In this document: positions 27,299 to 36,223 of the stretch, in pieces
Position numbering within the stretch: the first letter of the stretch is position 1
Layout of the letters: each line of letters opens with the position of its first letter
Origin: Bacillus sp. M6-12
GTDB lineage: Bacteria > Bacillota > Bacilli > Bacillales > DSM-1321
Direction: 5' to 3'
Assembly (NCBI RefSeq): GCF_002860285.1
Contig: NZ_PGVF01000006.1
Coordinates: 124,001-188,000, forward strand
DNA length: 64,000 nucleotides
The notes under the pieces: generated by a model
Seen by the model: the letters and a program-made list of their open reading frames with translations, nothing else
Database searches by the model: none
Told to the model about the DNA's origin: nothing
Translations under genes and position numbers: made by a program

Positions 27299-29452
27299 TT
27301 AGTTGGCAGGAACCGCGGCTGGTACTGCCACATCTGTGATACGGCCTTCAACCTTAGGATCAACCGATGTTTGAGTCTTTAAATAGTCTCTGAACATTTC
27401 ATAGTCTACATACCCAGGCTCGCTCACCCGGCCTTCTTCATATGCCTTCTTGAATGCTTCGTAACCGTCGCCGCCTTTAGCGGTAAATGTGTTGGTAGCT
27501 ACAATATAAGAAGTTTCGCCGTTAATAGGAGCAAAGCTGCCATCAGCGCCTTTTACTTTTACTTCAAGGACCCTTTGGCCAGCCGGCTTGCTGCTGTCAT
27601 ATTTAAAAGTTAAACCTGACACTTGAAGGAATCCGCCAGAGGCTGCCGGAGCCTGGCTGACACTGTGCTCTAGTGCCGCTTTAATTTCAGAACCCTTCAG
27701 GTTCATAATGCCAAGCGTGTTTCCAAACGGCATTGTTGTTAAAATTTCCCCTAAAGTAATGTCTCCTGCTTCAATGGAGGCACGGATCCCGCCTCCGTTT
27801 GTTACCGCAATTACGGTATCAGGATTAATTGTCTTTGCTTTTGCCAGCATTCCATCTGTAATCAGGTTTCCTAAGTTCGTTTCTTTAGTGCGGACATTTT
27901 CTCTGACACCATCTAAAACAGCTTTTGCTTCTACTCCTATTGACTGGTTTTGCAGTGCTGTAATTTTATCGCTGTATGGCTTTAGCATGGAAAGTACTGC
28001 CGGATCTTCAGCTTTTTTGGAAATGTCGATAAGCTCGCCGGCCTGGCTGATTACTTTACCGTTTTCATCGAATTCTACATCAAGAGTTCCAAGAGAATTG
28101 CTGTATTCTCCGGTCTGGACGATTACGGTAGCCTCGTCGCCTTCTTCAACTACTGTTGGTTTTGTTAATACGGTATGGGTATGGCCGCCGACAATGACAT
28201 CGATTCCTTCAACCTTCTTTGCCAATTCCAGATCGTTATCAAACGCAATGCTGTCGTCATAGCCAAGGTGAGTTAGAGCAATGATTTTATTAATTCCTTG
28301 TTTCTCAAAAGCGTCAACCGCTTTTTCTGCTTGTTCAAGATAATTGCTGAATTCAATTTTTCCAGTGCTTGAAATCGTCGGCGTTTCCTCTGTTGTTAAT
28401 CCGAAGATACCAACCTTCTCTCCATCGACTTCTTTGACAATTCCGCTGTAGATATTGCCATCCTTAGGGCTGCTGGAAATGGCTCCTCCATGGTAAAGGC
28501 CGTTAAACAAAGCATCCTTAGAGAAATCCACGTTGGCGCTAACGAAAGGAAACTCCGCTTTTTTTACGAAATCGGCAAGTCCTTTATGTCCTTCGCTGCT
28601 TGAACCAAGATCAAATTCATGGTTTCCGAAAGTCATGGCATCATAGCCTAAATAGTTCATGAATTTAAGATCCTGCTGGCCCTGAAATTCGTTGAAATAA
28701 AGTGTTCCGGAGAAAACATCCCCGGCGTCAAGAAGAAGCGCCTCAGGCTTTTGGCTCCTTACTTCTTTAATTGCTGTAGCACGCTTGGCGATTTTCTCTG
28801 TATGTGAATGAGTATCGTTTGTATGCATGATGGAAAGCTTGAAAGGGTCATCTTCCTTGGCAAGTGATGCTTTATATAAAAATATCGCAAAATCCCCGCG
28901 CTTTGCTGGCTGGTTAACCCCGAACTTTGTTTTATTCACACCGGCAGTTATTTTATTAGCCACCATAGCTTGAACTGCAGCATCGTAGCGTCCGCTTACA
29001 TCAGTAAAAGCATGCTTAGCTGAACCCTCAAGCTCAAAGCCTTTTTGAAGCCAGATCGCCAATTCGCCGCGGGTAACCGGGCTATTTGCTCCAAAGGCTG
29101 TTTCTGTTTTGCCGGAAATAATTCCTGCAGCTTTAAGTGCATTTACTGCACTCTGCGCCCGTGCAGGTACGTCTTTAAAGCCTGAGGCAGGAGCGTTTGT
29201 TGTATCCAATCCAAGGACTTTGGCCAATAGAACTGCAGCATCGACGCGCTTGATTGGCTGGTGTGTACCAAAAACCGTCGTATAGCCATGTGCGCCTTTT
29301 GAAACTAGAAAGTCTACTGCTTCCTGATAGCGGGCCGGAACGTCTTTAAATTGGGAGGCTGCAGATGCAGCTGGAACTGCAATGCTGGCAGTTATGGCAG
29401 CTGTTGCAGCAGTGGCGATAAATTTGCGAGAAACTTTTGGAAGGTAAGCCAT
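27299..29452 (-). CDS. SLH-anchored 5'-nucleotidase family metallophosphoesterase
   Basis: 717 residues; ATG with AAGGGGAT upstream. Signal peptide 1-32. Three N-terminal SLH domains (about 33-80, 90-140, 148-200). The metallophosphatase domain (about 205-440) shows HTNDTHSH, DAGDVFSG, FGNHEFDLG, LTHLGYDD and GGHTHT, all metal ligands of the UshA family. The C-terminal substrate domain (about 490-690) has NGGGIRAS and a NTLGIMN loop. It should hydrolyse extracellular nucleotides to nucleosides and phosphate at the wall. It is divergent to a related SLH nucleotidase, so the pair probably shares a control region (29453-29719). Confidence 0.92.
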   Translation of the reverse strand: MAYLPKVSRKFIATAATAAITASIAVPAASAASQFKDVPARYQEAVDFLVSKGAHGYTTVFGTHQPIKRVDAAVLLAKVLGLDTTNAPASGFKDVPARAQSAVNALKAAGIISGKTETAFGANSPVTRGELAIWLQKGFELEGSAKHAFTDVSGRYDAAVQAMVANKITAGVNKTKFGVNQPAKRGDFAIFLYKASLAKEDDPFKLSIMHTNDTHSHTEKIAKRATAIKEVRSQKPEALLLDAGDVFSGTLYFNEFQGQQDLKFMNYLGYDAMTFGNHEFDLGSSSEGHKGLADFVKKAEFPFVSANVDFSKDALFNGLYHGGAISSSPKDGNIYSGIVKEVDGEKVGIFGLTTEETPTISSTGKIEFSNYLEQAEKAVDAFEKQGINKIIALTHLGYDDSIAFDNDLELAKKVEGIDVIVGGHTHTVLTKPTVVEEGDEATVIVQTGEYSNSLGTLDVEFDENGKVISQAGELIDISKKAEDPAVLSMLKPYSDKITALQNQSIGVEAKAVLDGVRENVRTKETNLGNLITDGMLAKAKTINPDTVIAVTNGGGIRASIEAGDITLGEILTTMPFGNTLGIMNLKGSEIKAALEHSVSQAPAASGGFLQVSGLTFKYDSSKPAGQRVLEVKVKGADGSFAPINGETSYIVATNTFTAKGGDGYEAFKKAYEEGRVSEPGYVDYEMFRDYLKTQTSVDPKVEGRITDVAVPAAVPAN

Positions 29453-29719
29453 ATTTGTTTTATCCCCTTTTCCATAGTAATTTTTTAAAAATATTAAAAC
29501 AATAAACTACCAATTTATTATAGCAAACATTCTGAATACTGCCCTCATAATGTACAATCTTTGCAATTTTTTAATAAAATAAAGCTTGTGGAAATTTACG
29601 CCATCAATGGATATAAATTAAAGTAGTATTTTTTTACAATTTTTGAGTGATATTTCCATTGCCTATATGCTACTATTAAGTCGTCTTGCAATTCAAAAGA
29701 AATAGTAGGGGGAAATATT

Positions 29720-32278
29720 TTGAAAAAGGTTATAAATAAAAGATCTTTAGCAAGTACAGTTTTAGCATTAGGAATTATCGTTCCTCAAGTTGCTCCTGCA
29801 ATTACTTATGCAGAGGTAATGGATAAGGATGTAGTAAAGCTTAGAATTATGGAGACTACTGACACTCATACGAATCTTCTAAGCTATGATTATTACAAGG
29901 GAGCTGCCGCAGATAAAGTAGGGATGGTAAAGACGGCACAATTAATAAAACAAGCACGCGAAGAAGCTAAAAACAGTGTGTTAGTTGATAACGGTGACAC
30001 AATTCAGGGAACTCCATTAGGGACATATATGGCAAAAATCAACCCCTTAAAAGATGGACAAGTTCACCCTGTCATTCGCATCATGAATGAAATGGGCTAT
30101 GATATGGCGACTTTGGGCAACCATGAGTTCAACTATGGCCTGGACTTCCTGGATGAGACATATGATGATGCTAACTTTGGATATGTAAATGCAAATGTTT
30201 ATGTTGATGATAAGGATACTAATCCGGATAACGATAAAAACAAATTCACTCCATACAAAATCGTGGAAAAGAAAGTAAAAGACGAAAATGGTGTGGAACA
30301 AACTATTAAAATAGGCTATTTAGGTCTTGTTGCTCCTCAGATCACAGATTGGGATAAAGCGAATCTAGAAGGAAAAGTTATCACGAAGGATATTGTGGCA
30401 ACTGCAGAAAAATTTGTTCCAAAAATGAAAGCAGAAGGGGCAGACATTGTAATCGCTATGACCCACTCCGGCTTTAATGGTGCAGCTGAAGCAAATAAAA
30501 ATGCTGAAGATGCAATTTATCCCTTAAGCAAGGTCGCTGGAATCGATGCGATTACTTTCTCCCATACACATAAAGTGTTCCCTGCTGCTGATGAAAAGTC
30601 TCTTGATGCACTATTTAAGGACAAAGACGGCAAGGTTCTTCCAGGTGTTGATAATGCAAAAGGAACAATCAATGGCGTCGCGGCTGTACAGGCCGGCTTT
30701 GGCGGAGAGAAATTGGGCCTGATCGATTTAACATTGAAAAAAGTCGATGGAAAGTGGAAAGTGCTTGATTCCCAATCATCTACAACGCAAATTTATGATG
30801 CAGCTGCAAAAAAACCTACTGTGGAAGCAGATCAAAAATTAGTAGATGCCATCAAAGCTGAGCACGAGGCAACAATCGCCTACACAATGGGCAAATTGGG
30901 TACTACAACTGCCCCGATCCACAGCTATTTTGCCTTGGTTCAAGATGACCCATCGGTTCAAGTAGTAACAGCAGCACAAAAATGGTATGTGGAAAAGTAT
31001 GTGAATTCTTTTGCTCCAGAGTATAAGGATACTCCAATTTTATCAGTAGGAGCTCCTTTTAAAGCTGGCCGCAATGGTGTAGAAGAGTTTACTGAAATCA
31101 AACAGGGTGACCTGACGATCCGCAGTGCGGGCGACCTTTACTTATATGACAACACGCTAAAAGCAATCCTTGTAAAAGGGTCTGTTGTTAAAGAATGGCT
31201 GGAAATGTCAGCGGGTAAATTCAATCAAATTGATCCTGGAAAAAAAGAGGAACAGGCTTTGCTTGACCCTTCATTCCAGGTATACAACTTCGATGTCATC
31301 GATGGAGTTACCTATCAGGTCGATGTAACTAAGCCTGCCAAATATAAGCCGGACGGAACAATAAATAATGCTTCCTCAAGCCGTATTGTGAACCTGCAAT
31401 ACAACGGAAAAGCGGTTGACCCTAATCAGGACTTCATCGTCGTAACGAACAACTATCGTGCCGGCGGCGGCGGTAACTTCCCGGGCGTTAAAGGCAGCAA
31501 GTATATAGTTGATTCAGCAGATGAAAACCGTCAAATTCTAATGGATTACATTTCTGAGAATAAGGAAATTAACCCGACAATCGATAAAAACTGGTCTATC
31601 GCGCCAATTAAAGGTGATGTGAATGTTACATTCACTTCCAGCCCTAAAGCGGAAGAGTATGCTAAATTAACTGATAATATCGCATATACTGGCAAAACGG
31701 ACGATAAAGGCTTCGGAATCTTCACACTTGATCTAAGCAAAGGCCAGAGCCCGTCACCTGGTCAGGAAACAACGAAGTTTAAGGATGTAACTGACAAGCA
31801 TTGGGCAAAGAACTATATTGCTTCGCTGGTTAGTAAAGGTGTGATTAAAGGAAAAACAGTAACCACTTTTGATCCGGAAGGCACTATTACACGGGGACAA
31901 TTTATTGCATTGCTTGTACGCAGCCTTGGTTTAAGCGATGGTACTTTGACTCTTGCGAAGGAAGTAGAATTGGCTTATAAGAATGGGCTTACAACATTGG
32001 CACCTGCAGAATTCAATGCAAACAATCCTATTACCCGTGAACAGATGGCTTACATGACAGTCCGCGCTTACGAAAAGAAGACAGGCAAGCCATATAAAGC
32101 TGTTAAGTCTGTCGCTTATAAAGACAGCAAAAAAATCCACAAAGGTTTAGCTGCTGCTGTAAGTGCTGCTAACGAACTAAAGCTGATGAACGGATATACA
32201 AATGGCAAGTTCGAACCGAAAACCTCAGCAACTCGTGCTCAGGCAGCAAGAGTAGTTTACGACTTTTTAAATAAGTAA
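29720..32278 (+). CDS. SLH-anchored 2',3'-cyclic-nucleotide phosphodiesterase / 3'-nucleotidase (CpdB type)
   Basis: 852 residues from TTG 29720, with TAGGGGGA upstream. Signal peptide about 1-31. The metallophosphatase domain (about 38-340) has TDTHTN, DNGDTIQGTPLG, LGNHEFNYG, MTHSGFN and FSHTHKVF, and the 5'-nucleotidase C-terminal domain follows (about 385-610) with NNYRAGGGGNFPG. These fit CpdB/YfkN-like enzymes that open 2',3'-cyclic nucleotides, products of RNA breakdown. Three SLH domains close the protein (about 685-735, 736-790, 795-850), so the anchor is at the opposite end from that of its divergent neighbour. Confidence 0.92.
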   Translation: MKKVINKRSLASTVLALGIIVPQVAPAITYAEVMDKDVVKLRIMETTDTHTNLLSYDYYKGAAADKVGMVKTAQLIKQAREEAKNSVLVDNGDTIQGTPLGTYMAKINPLKDGQVHPVIRIMNEMGYDMATLGNHEFNYGLDFLDETYDDANFGYVNANVYVDDKDTNPDNDKNKFTPYKIVEKKVKDENGVEQTIKIGYLGLVAPQITDWDKANLEGKVITKDIVATAEKFVPKMKAEGADIVIAMTHSGFNGAAEANKNAEDAIYPLSKVAGIDAITFSHTHKVFPAADEKSLDALFKDKDGKVLPGVDNAKGTINGVAAVQAGFGGEKLGLIDLTLKKVDGKWKVLDSQSSTTQIYDAAAKKPTVEADQKLVDAIKAEHEATIAYTMGKLGTTTAPIHSYFALVQDDPSVQVVTAAQKWYVEKYVNSFAPEYKDTPILSVGAPFKAGRNGVEEFTEIKQGDLTIRSAGDLYLYDNTLKAILVKGSVVKEWLEMSAGKFNQIDPGKKEEQALLDPSFQVYNFDVIDGVTYQVDVTKPAKYKPDGTINNASSSRIVNLQYNGKAVDPNQDFIVVTNNYRAGGGGNFPGVKGSKYIVDSADENRQILMDYISENKEINPTIDKNWSIAPIKGDVNVTFTSSPKAEEYAKLTDNIAYTGKTDDKGFGIFTLDLSKGQSPSPGQETTKFKDVTDKHWAKNYIASLVSKGVIKGKTVTTFDPEGTITRGQFIALLVRSLGLSDGTLTLAKEVELAYKNGLTTLAPAEFNANNPITREQMAYMTVRAYEKKTGKPYKAVKSVAYKDSKKIHKGLAAAVSAANELKLMNGYTNGKFEPKTSATRAQAARVVYDFLNK

Positions 32279-32295
32279 CTCAAAATACATTTGGG

Positions 32296-32332
32296 ATCCT
32301 CTACTGCGGAAAGCGGTGGGGGATTTTTTTAT
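32296..32332 (+). terminator. Terminator of the CpdB-type gene
   Basis: 12-bp stem (32296-32307 with 32313-32324, three G-U pairs), then T7. Confidence 0.85.
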
Positions 32333-32390
32333 TGAGAAAAAACGCTTCTGATAAGAGTCCCGGAGCAGGGTGCAAACAGCTTGGAAAAGT

Positions 32391-32431
32391 AAAAAACTCC
32401 ATTCATCGGAACCAGAAGATGAATGGAGTTT
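32391..32431 (-). terminator. Terminator of the NlpC/P60 gene
   Basis: AAACTCCATTCATC / GATGAATGGAGTTT perfect stem; on the minus strand it ends in a T run. Confidence 0.9.
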
Positions 32432-32474
32432 ATTTTGGGCAATGTACATTGGTGAACGATCTAAGATTATAAAT

Positions 32475-33614
32475 CTATAATTTTTTAAACCCAGCAAAAC
32501 GCTGCTTGTAATAGGAAGCATTTAATGAATTTATTTCAATTCCATTGCTGCTGCTGGCGTGGATAAACTGATCATTCCCAAGATAAATCCCCATATGTGT
32601 AATCAGAAATTTATTGGCAGGGTTTGTGTAAAAAAAGACCATATCCCCAGGCTGAGGGCTAGTCGTTTGTTTGCCGAGATCAAAGTATGTAGAGGAATTA
32701 ACCCTGGAAATTTCGTAGCCGGCTTGTTTATAGACGTAATAAATAAATCCGCTGCAATCAAAACCGCTTGGAGAAGCCCCTGCCCATGAATAAGGAACTC
32801 CGAGTAAAGAGGTAGCTGTTTCAACCACCGCATATGCTCCCTTATTGACAGTTTCAGCAGTATTGCGCTCTGCAGGAGCCGGGGCAGATGCAGGTGCTTT
32901 AGAATTTGCTGTCCCAGAAACTTTCAGAGCTTGGCCAACAAAAATAGAGTCATTTGCTAGCTTGTTAAGTTCAATTAATCCATGGACTGACATGCCATAG
33001 TGATTTGCGATTTTCCAGAGGCTGTCCCCTGATTTAACAATATGCTGACTTGCAGCAGGAGTAGCATTTGGTGTTGAAGCAGGTTTGGAACGTTTTGCTT
33101 CTGGCTTGTCATTCGGTTTTTGTGCAGGCTTGGAAACTGGTTTAACAGCCGGCTTTGCAGCAGGTTTGGATGGCTGCGGTTTTGGCAGGGTTACCTTTGT
33201 AATAGTTTTAGATTTAGCGACTATCAGCTTTCTGCGAGGAAATATGAGTGAGTCAGTCAGGTTGTTCCAGACTTTCAGCTCCGCCAGGGTAATATTGTGT
33301 TTATTCGCAATGCCGATTAAGGAGTCTCCGGCAACAACCGAATATGTAGAAGTAGTTGTTTTCCCTAAGGTGATGGTTTGAGGCATAGGAGTTTTCGTTT
33401 TGGCTTCGGAGACTTTAAGCACCTGGTCTGTAAAAATAGCATCAGAAGTGAGGTTATTCAGCCTTTTTAAGGCCTCTGCGGTGGTGGCATGCAATCTTGC
33501 AATAACAGTTAAATTGTCTCCGCTTTTAACCGTATATGTACTTGCAAATGCAGGTGAAGCGATGGCAGCCGATGCGATTAAGGCACCTGAAATGGCCATG
33601 ACATTTTTCTTCAT
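32475..33614 (-). CDS. Cell-wall hydrolase with three LysM domains and NlpC/P60 domain
   Basis: 379 residues; ATG with AGGGGGTG upstream. Signal peptide 1-24. LysM modules lie at about 27-69, 89-131 and 190-231 (each Y/H-x-V-x-x-GD-x-L), separated by a Lys/Pro/Ala-rich linker (145-185). The NlpC/P60 domain (about 258-379) has C287 in FDCSGF, H340 in THMG and H352 in FIHAS. Family members (LytE/LytF/CwlS) are D,L-endopeptidases cutting gamma-D-Glu-mDAP bonds in daughter-cell separation and wall growth. The domain order equals that of CwlS/LytE. Confidence 0.93.
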   Translation of the reverse strand: MKKNVMAISGALIASAAIASPAFASTYTVKSGDNLTVIARLHATTAEALKRLNNLTSDAIFTDQVLKVSEAKTKTPMPQTITLGKTTTSTYSVVAGDSLIGIANKHNITLAELKVWNNLTDSLIFPRRKLIVAKSKTITKVTLPKPQPSKPAAKPAVKPVSKPAQKPNDKPEAKRSKPASTPNATPAASQHIVKSGDSLWKIANHYGMSVHGLIELNKLANDSIFVGQALKVSGTANSKAPASAPAPAERNTAETVNKGAYAVVETATSLLGVPYSWAGASPSGFDCSGFIYYVYKQAGYEISRVNSSTYFDLGKQTTSPQPGDMVFFYTNPANKFLITHMGIYLGNDQFIHASSSNGIEINSLNASYYKQRFAGFKKL

Positions 33615-33812
33615 AATCTTTCACCCCCTGGAATACTTTGTCATTATTTTACCAAGAATCTGCGCTATTTGTCACCGGGAAATTTGGTAGTACCTATTAC
33701 TAAAGTCCAATTTTTCTTGCGAGAGGTTTCTAATTTCCTAGATTCGGATAAATTATACAAAGCCTTATTTCTGCATAAATTAGGAAGAATACATACTTTC
33801 CAGGGGGATTAC

Positions 33813-36080
33813 ATGAAGAAGATTGCTTACTTGTTTTTGCTAACACTATTCCTTGGTGGATTTTTGGCAATGAATGCTAATGCACAGACATTGGAGGACA
33901 TTGAGGATCATTGGGCTAAAAATGAAATAAATACACTGGCCGAAAAAGGGGTTATCAGCGGCTTTGAGGACGGCACATTCCGTCCGTATGCCCAGGTCAC
34001 GAGAGGACAATTTGTTGCTTTTCTGGTTCGGGCCTTAGAACTGCCTATTGGGGATTCAGCTTTCAAGGATGTTCCCAAAACAAGCCGGCTTTATGATGAT
34101 ATATCGGCTGCAAAAAAAGCGGGATTAATCATCGGCACGACTGACGGATTAGCAAAGTCCGACGAAAAGATAACGAGAACAGATGCGGCTGCATTGTTGG
34201 ACAGGGCTGTCCAGCATGAGGGATATTACCCCGAAAAAGCCCAGCTTACATATACAGATGCTAAATCAATCTCTAAGTATGCATACGAGTCTGTCCAGAG
34301 AATGACCCATTATGGGCTAATCTCCGGGACAAAAGATAATCAGTTTCAGCCTTTAAAGATTGCCAACCGGGGAGAATCAGCAGCCCTGATTTACCGCATG
34401 CTATCCTTTCTCGGTGAACTTGATGGCACGAAACCTGTCAGGCCAGCCGCTTCAAATCCTTCAATTGCTGCAATAGACTTAGCCAATGGAAACAAAGTAC
34501 AGATTCGGCTGAATACAGCGGGGATGCCGTTGCAGTATATCAGACAGGATTCTGTAACACATATCCGGGCTACGGACAGAAACTACTATTACCATATTGG
34601 CAGTGCCCAAAATTCTGAAGGAACGCTAAAGGTCACCATAAGAAAACTAGATAACGAAGATTCCTTTATTTATACCGAATTCCAAAACACTAGCGAAAAA
34701 AACCATTCCGCATCTATTATTCTTCCATTCTCTAATGCAGCTTCCTATGAAGTATCCCGCATCGACACCTTTGGACAGGTAGATCGGCAGCATAACAATA
34801 CATTTGGCATTGACCCTTCATCTCATCCCATCGGTCTTTTATCCGTAAAAAATGGTGATCAGATGGCAGGAAACGTTATGATAGGAAAAAACTATATTTC
34901 CTTAAAAAGGGTACAGTCTTATGCTAATGGGCAAAAGTCGGTGTTAAGGGAGTTCCTTGAAGAATATGAAAGCTATAAAATTCTTCAAAATAAAGATGCA
35001 GCCTCTATCACAATGCAGTTAGAAATGAAAGTGCCTGCGAAAACAGTTTCTGAGAGCTGGGCCCTGCTTTCGAATCAGCCTTTATTTGAGAAAAAGGAAA
35101 ATAGGGACAGTTGGTTTGAACGCAGCGTTAAAGAATATACTACTATAAATTCCTGGCTTACGTCGGAAGGAGCTTATACAAAGCTGCCTTGGTCTGTTGA
35201 GCCTTCCTATAAAATGGCATTTGGCCGCAATCTGGGTAACTTGCAGGGCGGCATTTATTTGACAATGTATAAGGGAATGCAGGAGAGATATTTCTATGAC
35301 ATTGTCATCAACTCCCTTGCTGATCTGAATATCTACTCTAATGGTGCTATCCGGGCTGGCGATGTGCCGATCTTTAAAACAGAATATACAAGCACCTGGC
35401 TGAAAAATGCCTACGGAACCACAGCGCCATACATTGATACCCGGCATAATGAAAACGTGGCTTTATTTTTAAAGCATACCGGAGAGGCGTTTGGGATCCA
35501 GCAATTAGCCGGGGCCAACCGAAAGTACGCGGACTTTTTAGTTCAGCAAAAAAGTCTTGGGAATATCATACAGATTACTCCAACAAGCCACCTTGTCGCC
35601 GATTATTATGCGCCAGGAAGCCAAAAAACACATGTATCCCTAAACCATGCCTTAGGTGAAATGCGCTTCCTGCTTGAAACTTACCAGCAAACCAACGATG
35701 ACAAATATTTTAATACGGCTAGAGAAATACAATCTGCTATCGAGTATTTGCATCCGCGCTGGATCCGGGAGGATGGGGATTTATGGTACCAGGTTAACGG
35801 CAGGATGGAGTTTAATGGCCGAGATTATCCCTGGCTTACGCTTGCCGACCTGCTGCTAAGCCAGGAGCGCTTTGAGGAGATAGGGCAGCCCCGCAGCACG
35901 GTTTTTGACCAATTGATTCGTTCGAAGACAAATTATTTAGTTGATACGAAGCAGCCGATAAAAGCGCCAATTATTCAGATGTTGCGGGATCAAGGGTTCG
36001 GTGATTTAGTAGAAGGCTATGGTTCAGTAAGTGCGGCAAGTACGCTTGAAAAAGATGTACTGGACTTGTTATCAGAATAA
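33813..36080 (+). CDS. SLH protein with a large uncharacterised C-terminal domain
   Basis: 755 residues from ATG 33813, fixed by CAGGGGGAT 6 bases upstream; the open frame reaches back to 33669 but without a site. Signal peptide 1-23. Three SLH domains at about 24-75, 80-135 and 140-195 (VTRGQ, ITRTD, ANRGE). Residues 220-755 show a beta-rich half followed by a helical half with aromatic-rich segments (LPWSVEPSYKMAFGR, MRFLLETYQQTNDDKYF, YPWLTLADLLLSQ). The helical part recalls (alpha/alpha) barrels such as the C-terminus of D-glucuronyl C5-epimerases, suggesting a carbohydrate-active protein, but I recognise no catalytic set. Confidence 0.75.
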   Translation: MKKIAYLFLLTLFLGGFLAMNANAQTLEDIEDHWAKNEINTLAEKGVISGFEDGTFRPYAQVTRGQFVAFLVRALELPIGDSAFKDVPKTSRLYDDISAAKKAGLIIGTTDGLAKSDEKITRTDAAALLDRAVQHEGYYPEKAQLTYTDAKSISKYAYESVQRMTHYGLISGTKDNQFQPLKIANRGESAALIYRMLSFLGELDGTKPVRPAASNPSIAAIDLANGNKVQIRLNTAGMPLQYIRQDSVTHIRATDRNYYYHIGSAQNSEGTLKVTIRKLDNEDSFIYTEFQNTSEKNHSASIILPFSNAASYEVSRIDTFGQVDRQHNNTFGIDPSSHPIGLLSVKNGDQMAGNVMIGKNYISLKRVQSYANGQKSVLREFLEEYESYKILQNKDAASITMQLEMKVPAKTVSESWALLSNQPLFEKKENRDSWFERSVKEYTTINSWLTSEGAYTKLPWSVEPSYKMAFGRNLGNLQGGIYLTMYKGMQERYFYDIVINSLADLNIYSNGAIRAGDVPIFKTEYTSTWLKNAYGTTAPYIDTRHNENVALFLKHTGEAFGIQQLAGANRKYADFLVQQKSLGNIIQITPTSHLVADYYAPGSQKTHVSLNHALGEMRFLLETYQQTNDDKYFNTAREIQSAIEYLHPRWIREDGDLWYQVNGRMEFNGRDYPWLTLADLLLSQERFEEIGQPRSTVFDQLIRSKTNYLVDTKQPIKAPIIQMLRDQGFGDLVEGYGSVSAASTLEKDVLDLLSE

Positions 36081-36114
36081 TAGTTATAACTATATAAAAC
36101 TAGCGAAAACGAGG

Positions 36115-36143
36115 CAGCCATTAGGTAAAATGGCTGTTTTTTC
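36115..36143 (+). terminator. Terminator of the SLH protein gene
   Basis: CAGCCATT / AATGGCTG perfect stem with T6. Confidence 0.88.
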
Positions 36144-36223
36144 TTTTTTTCACGATGTTTATAAAAGTATTCTGGTAAAATTAGTGTTAGAAAACACAAT
36201 ATGGGAGGAGAAACTAGAAAAAT

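Noticed and set aside
33085-33690. Plus-strand ORFs over the LysM gene
   Set aside because: Shadow frames of the minus-strand wall hydrolase; low-complexity Gly/Ala composition comes from the reverse of its Lys/Pro/Ala linker.
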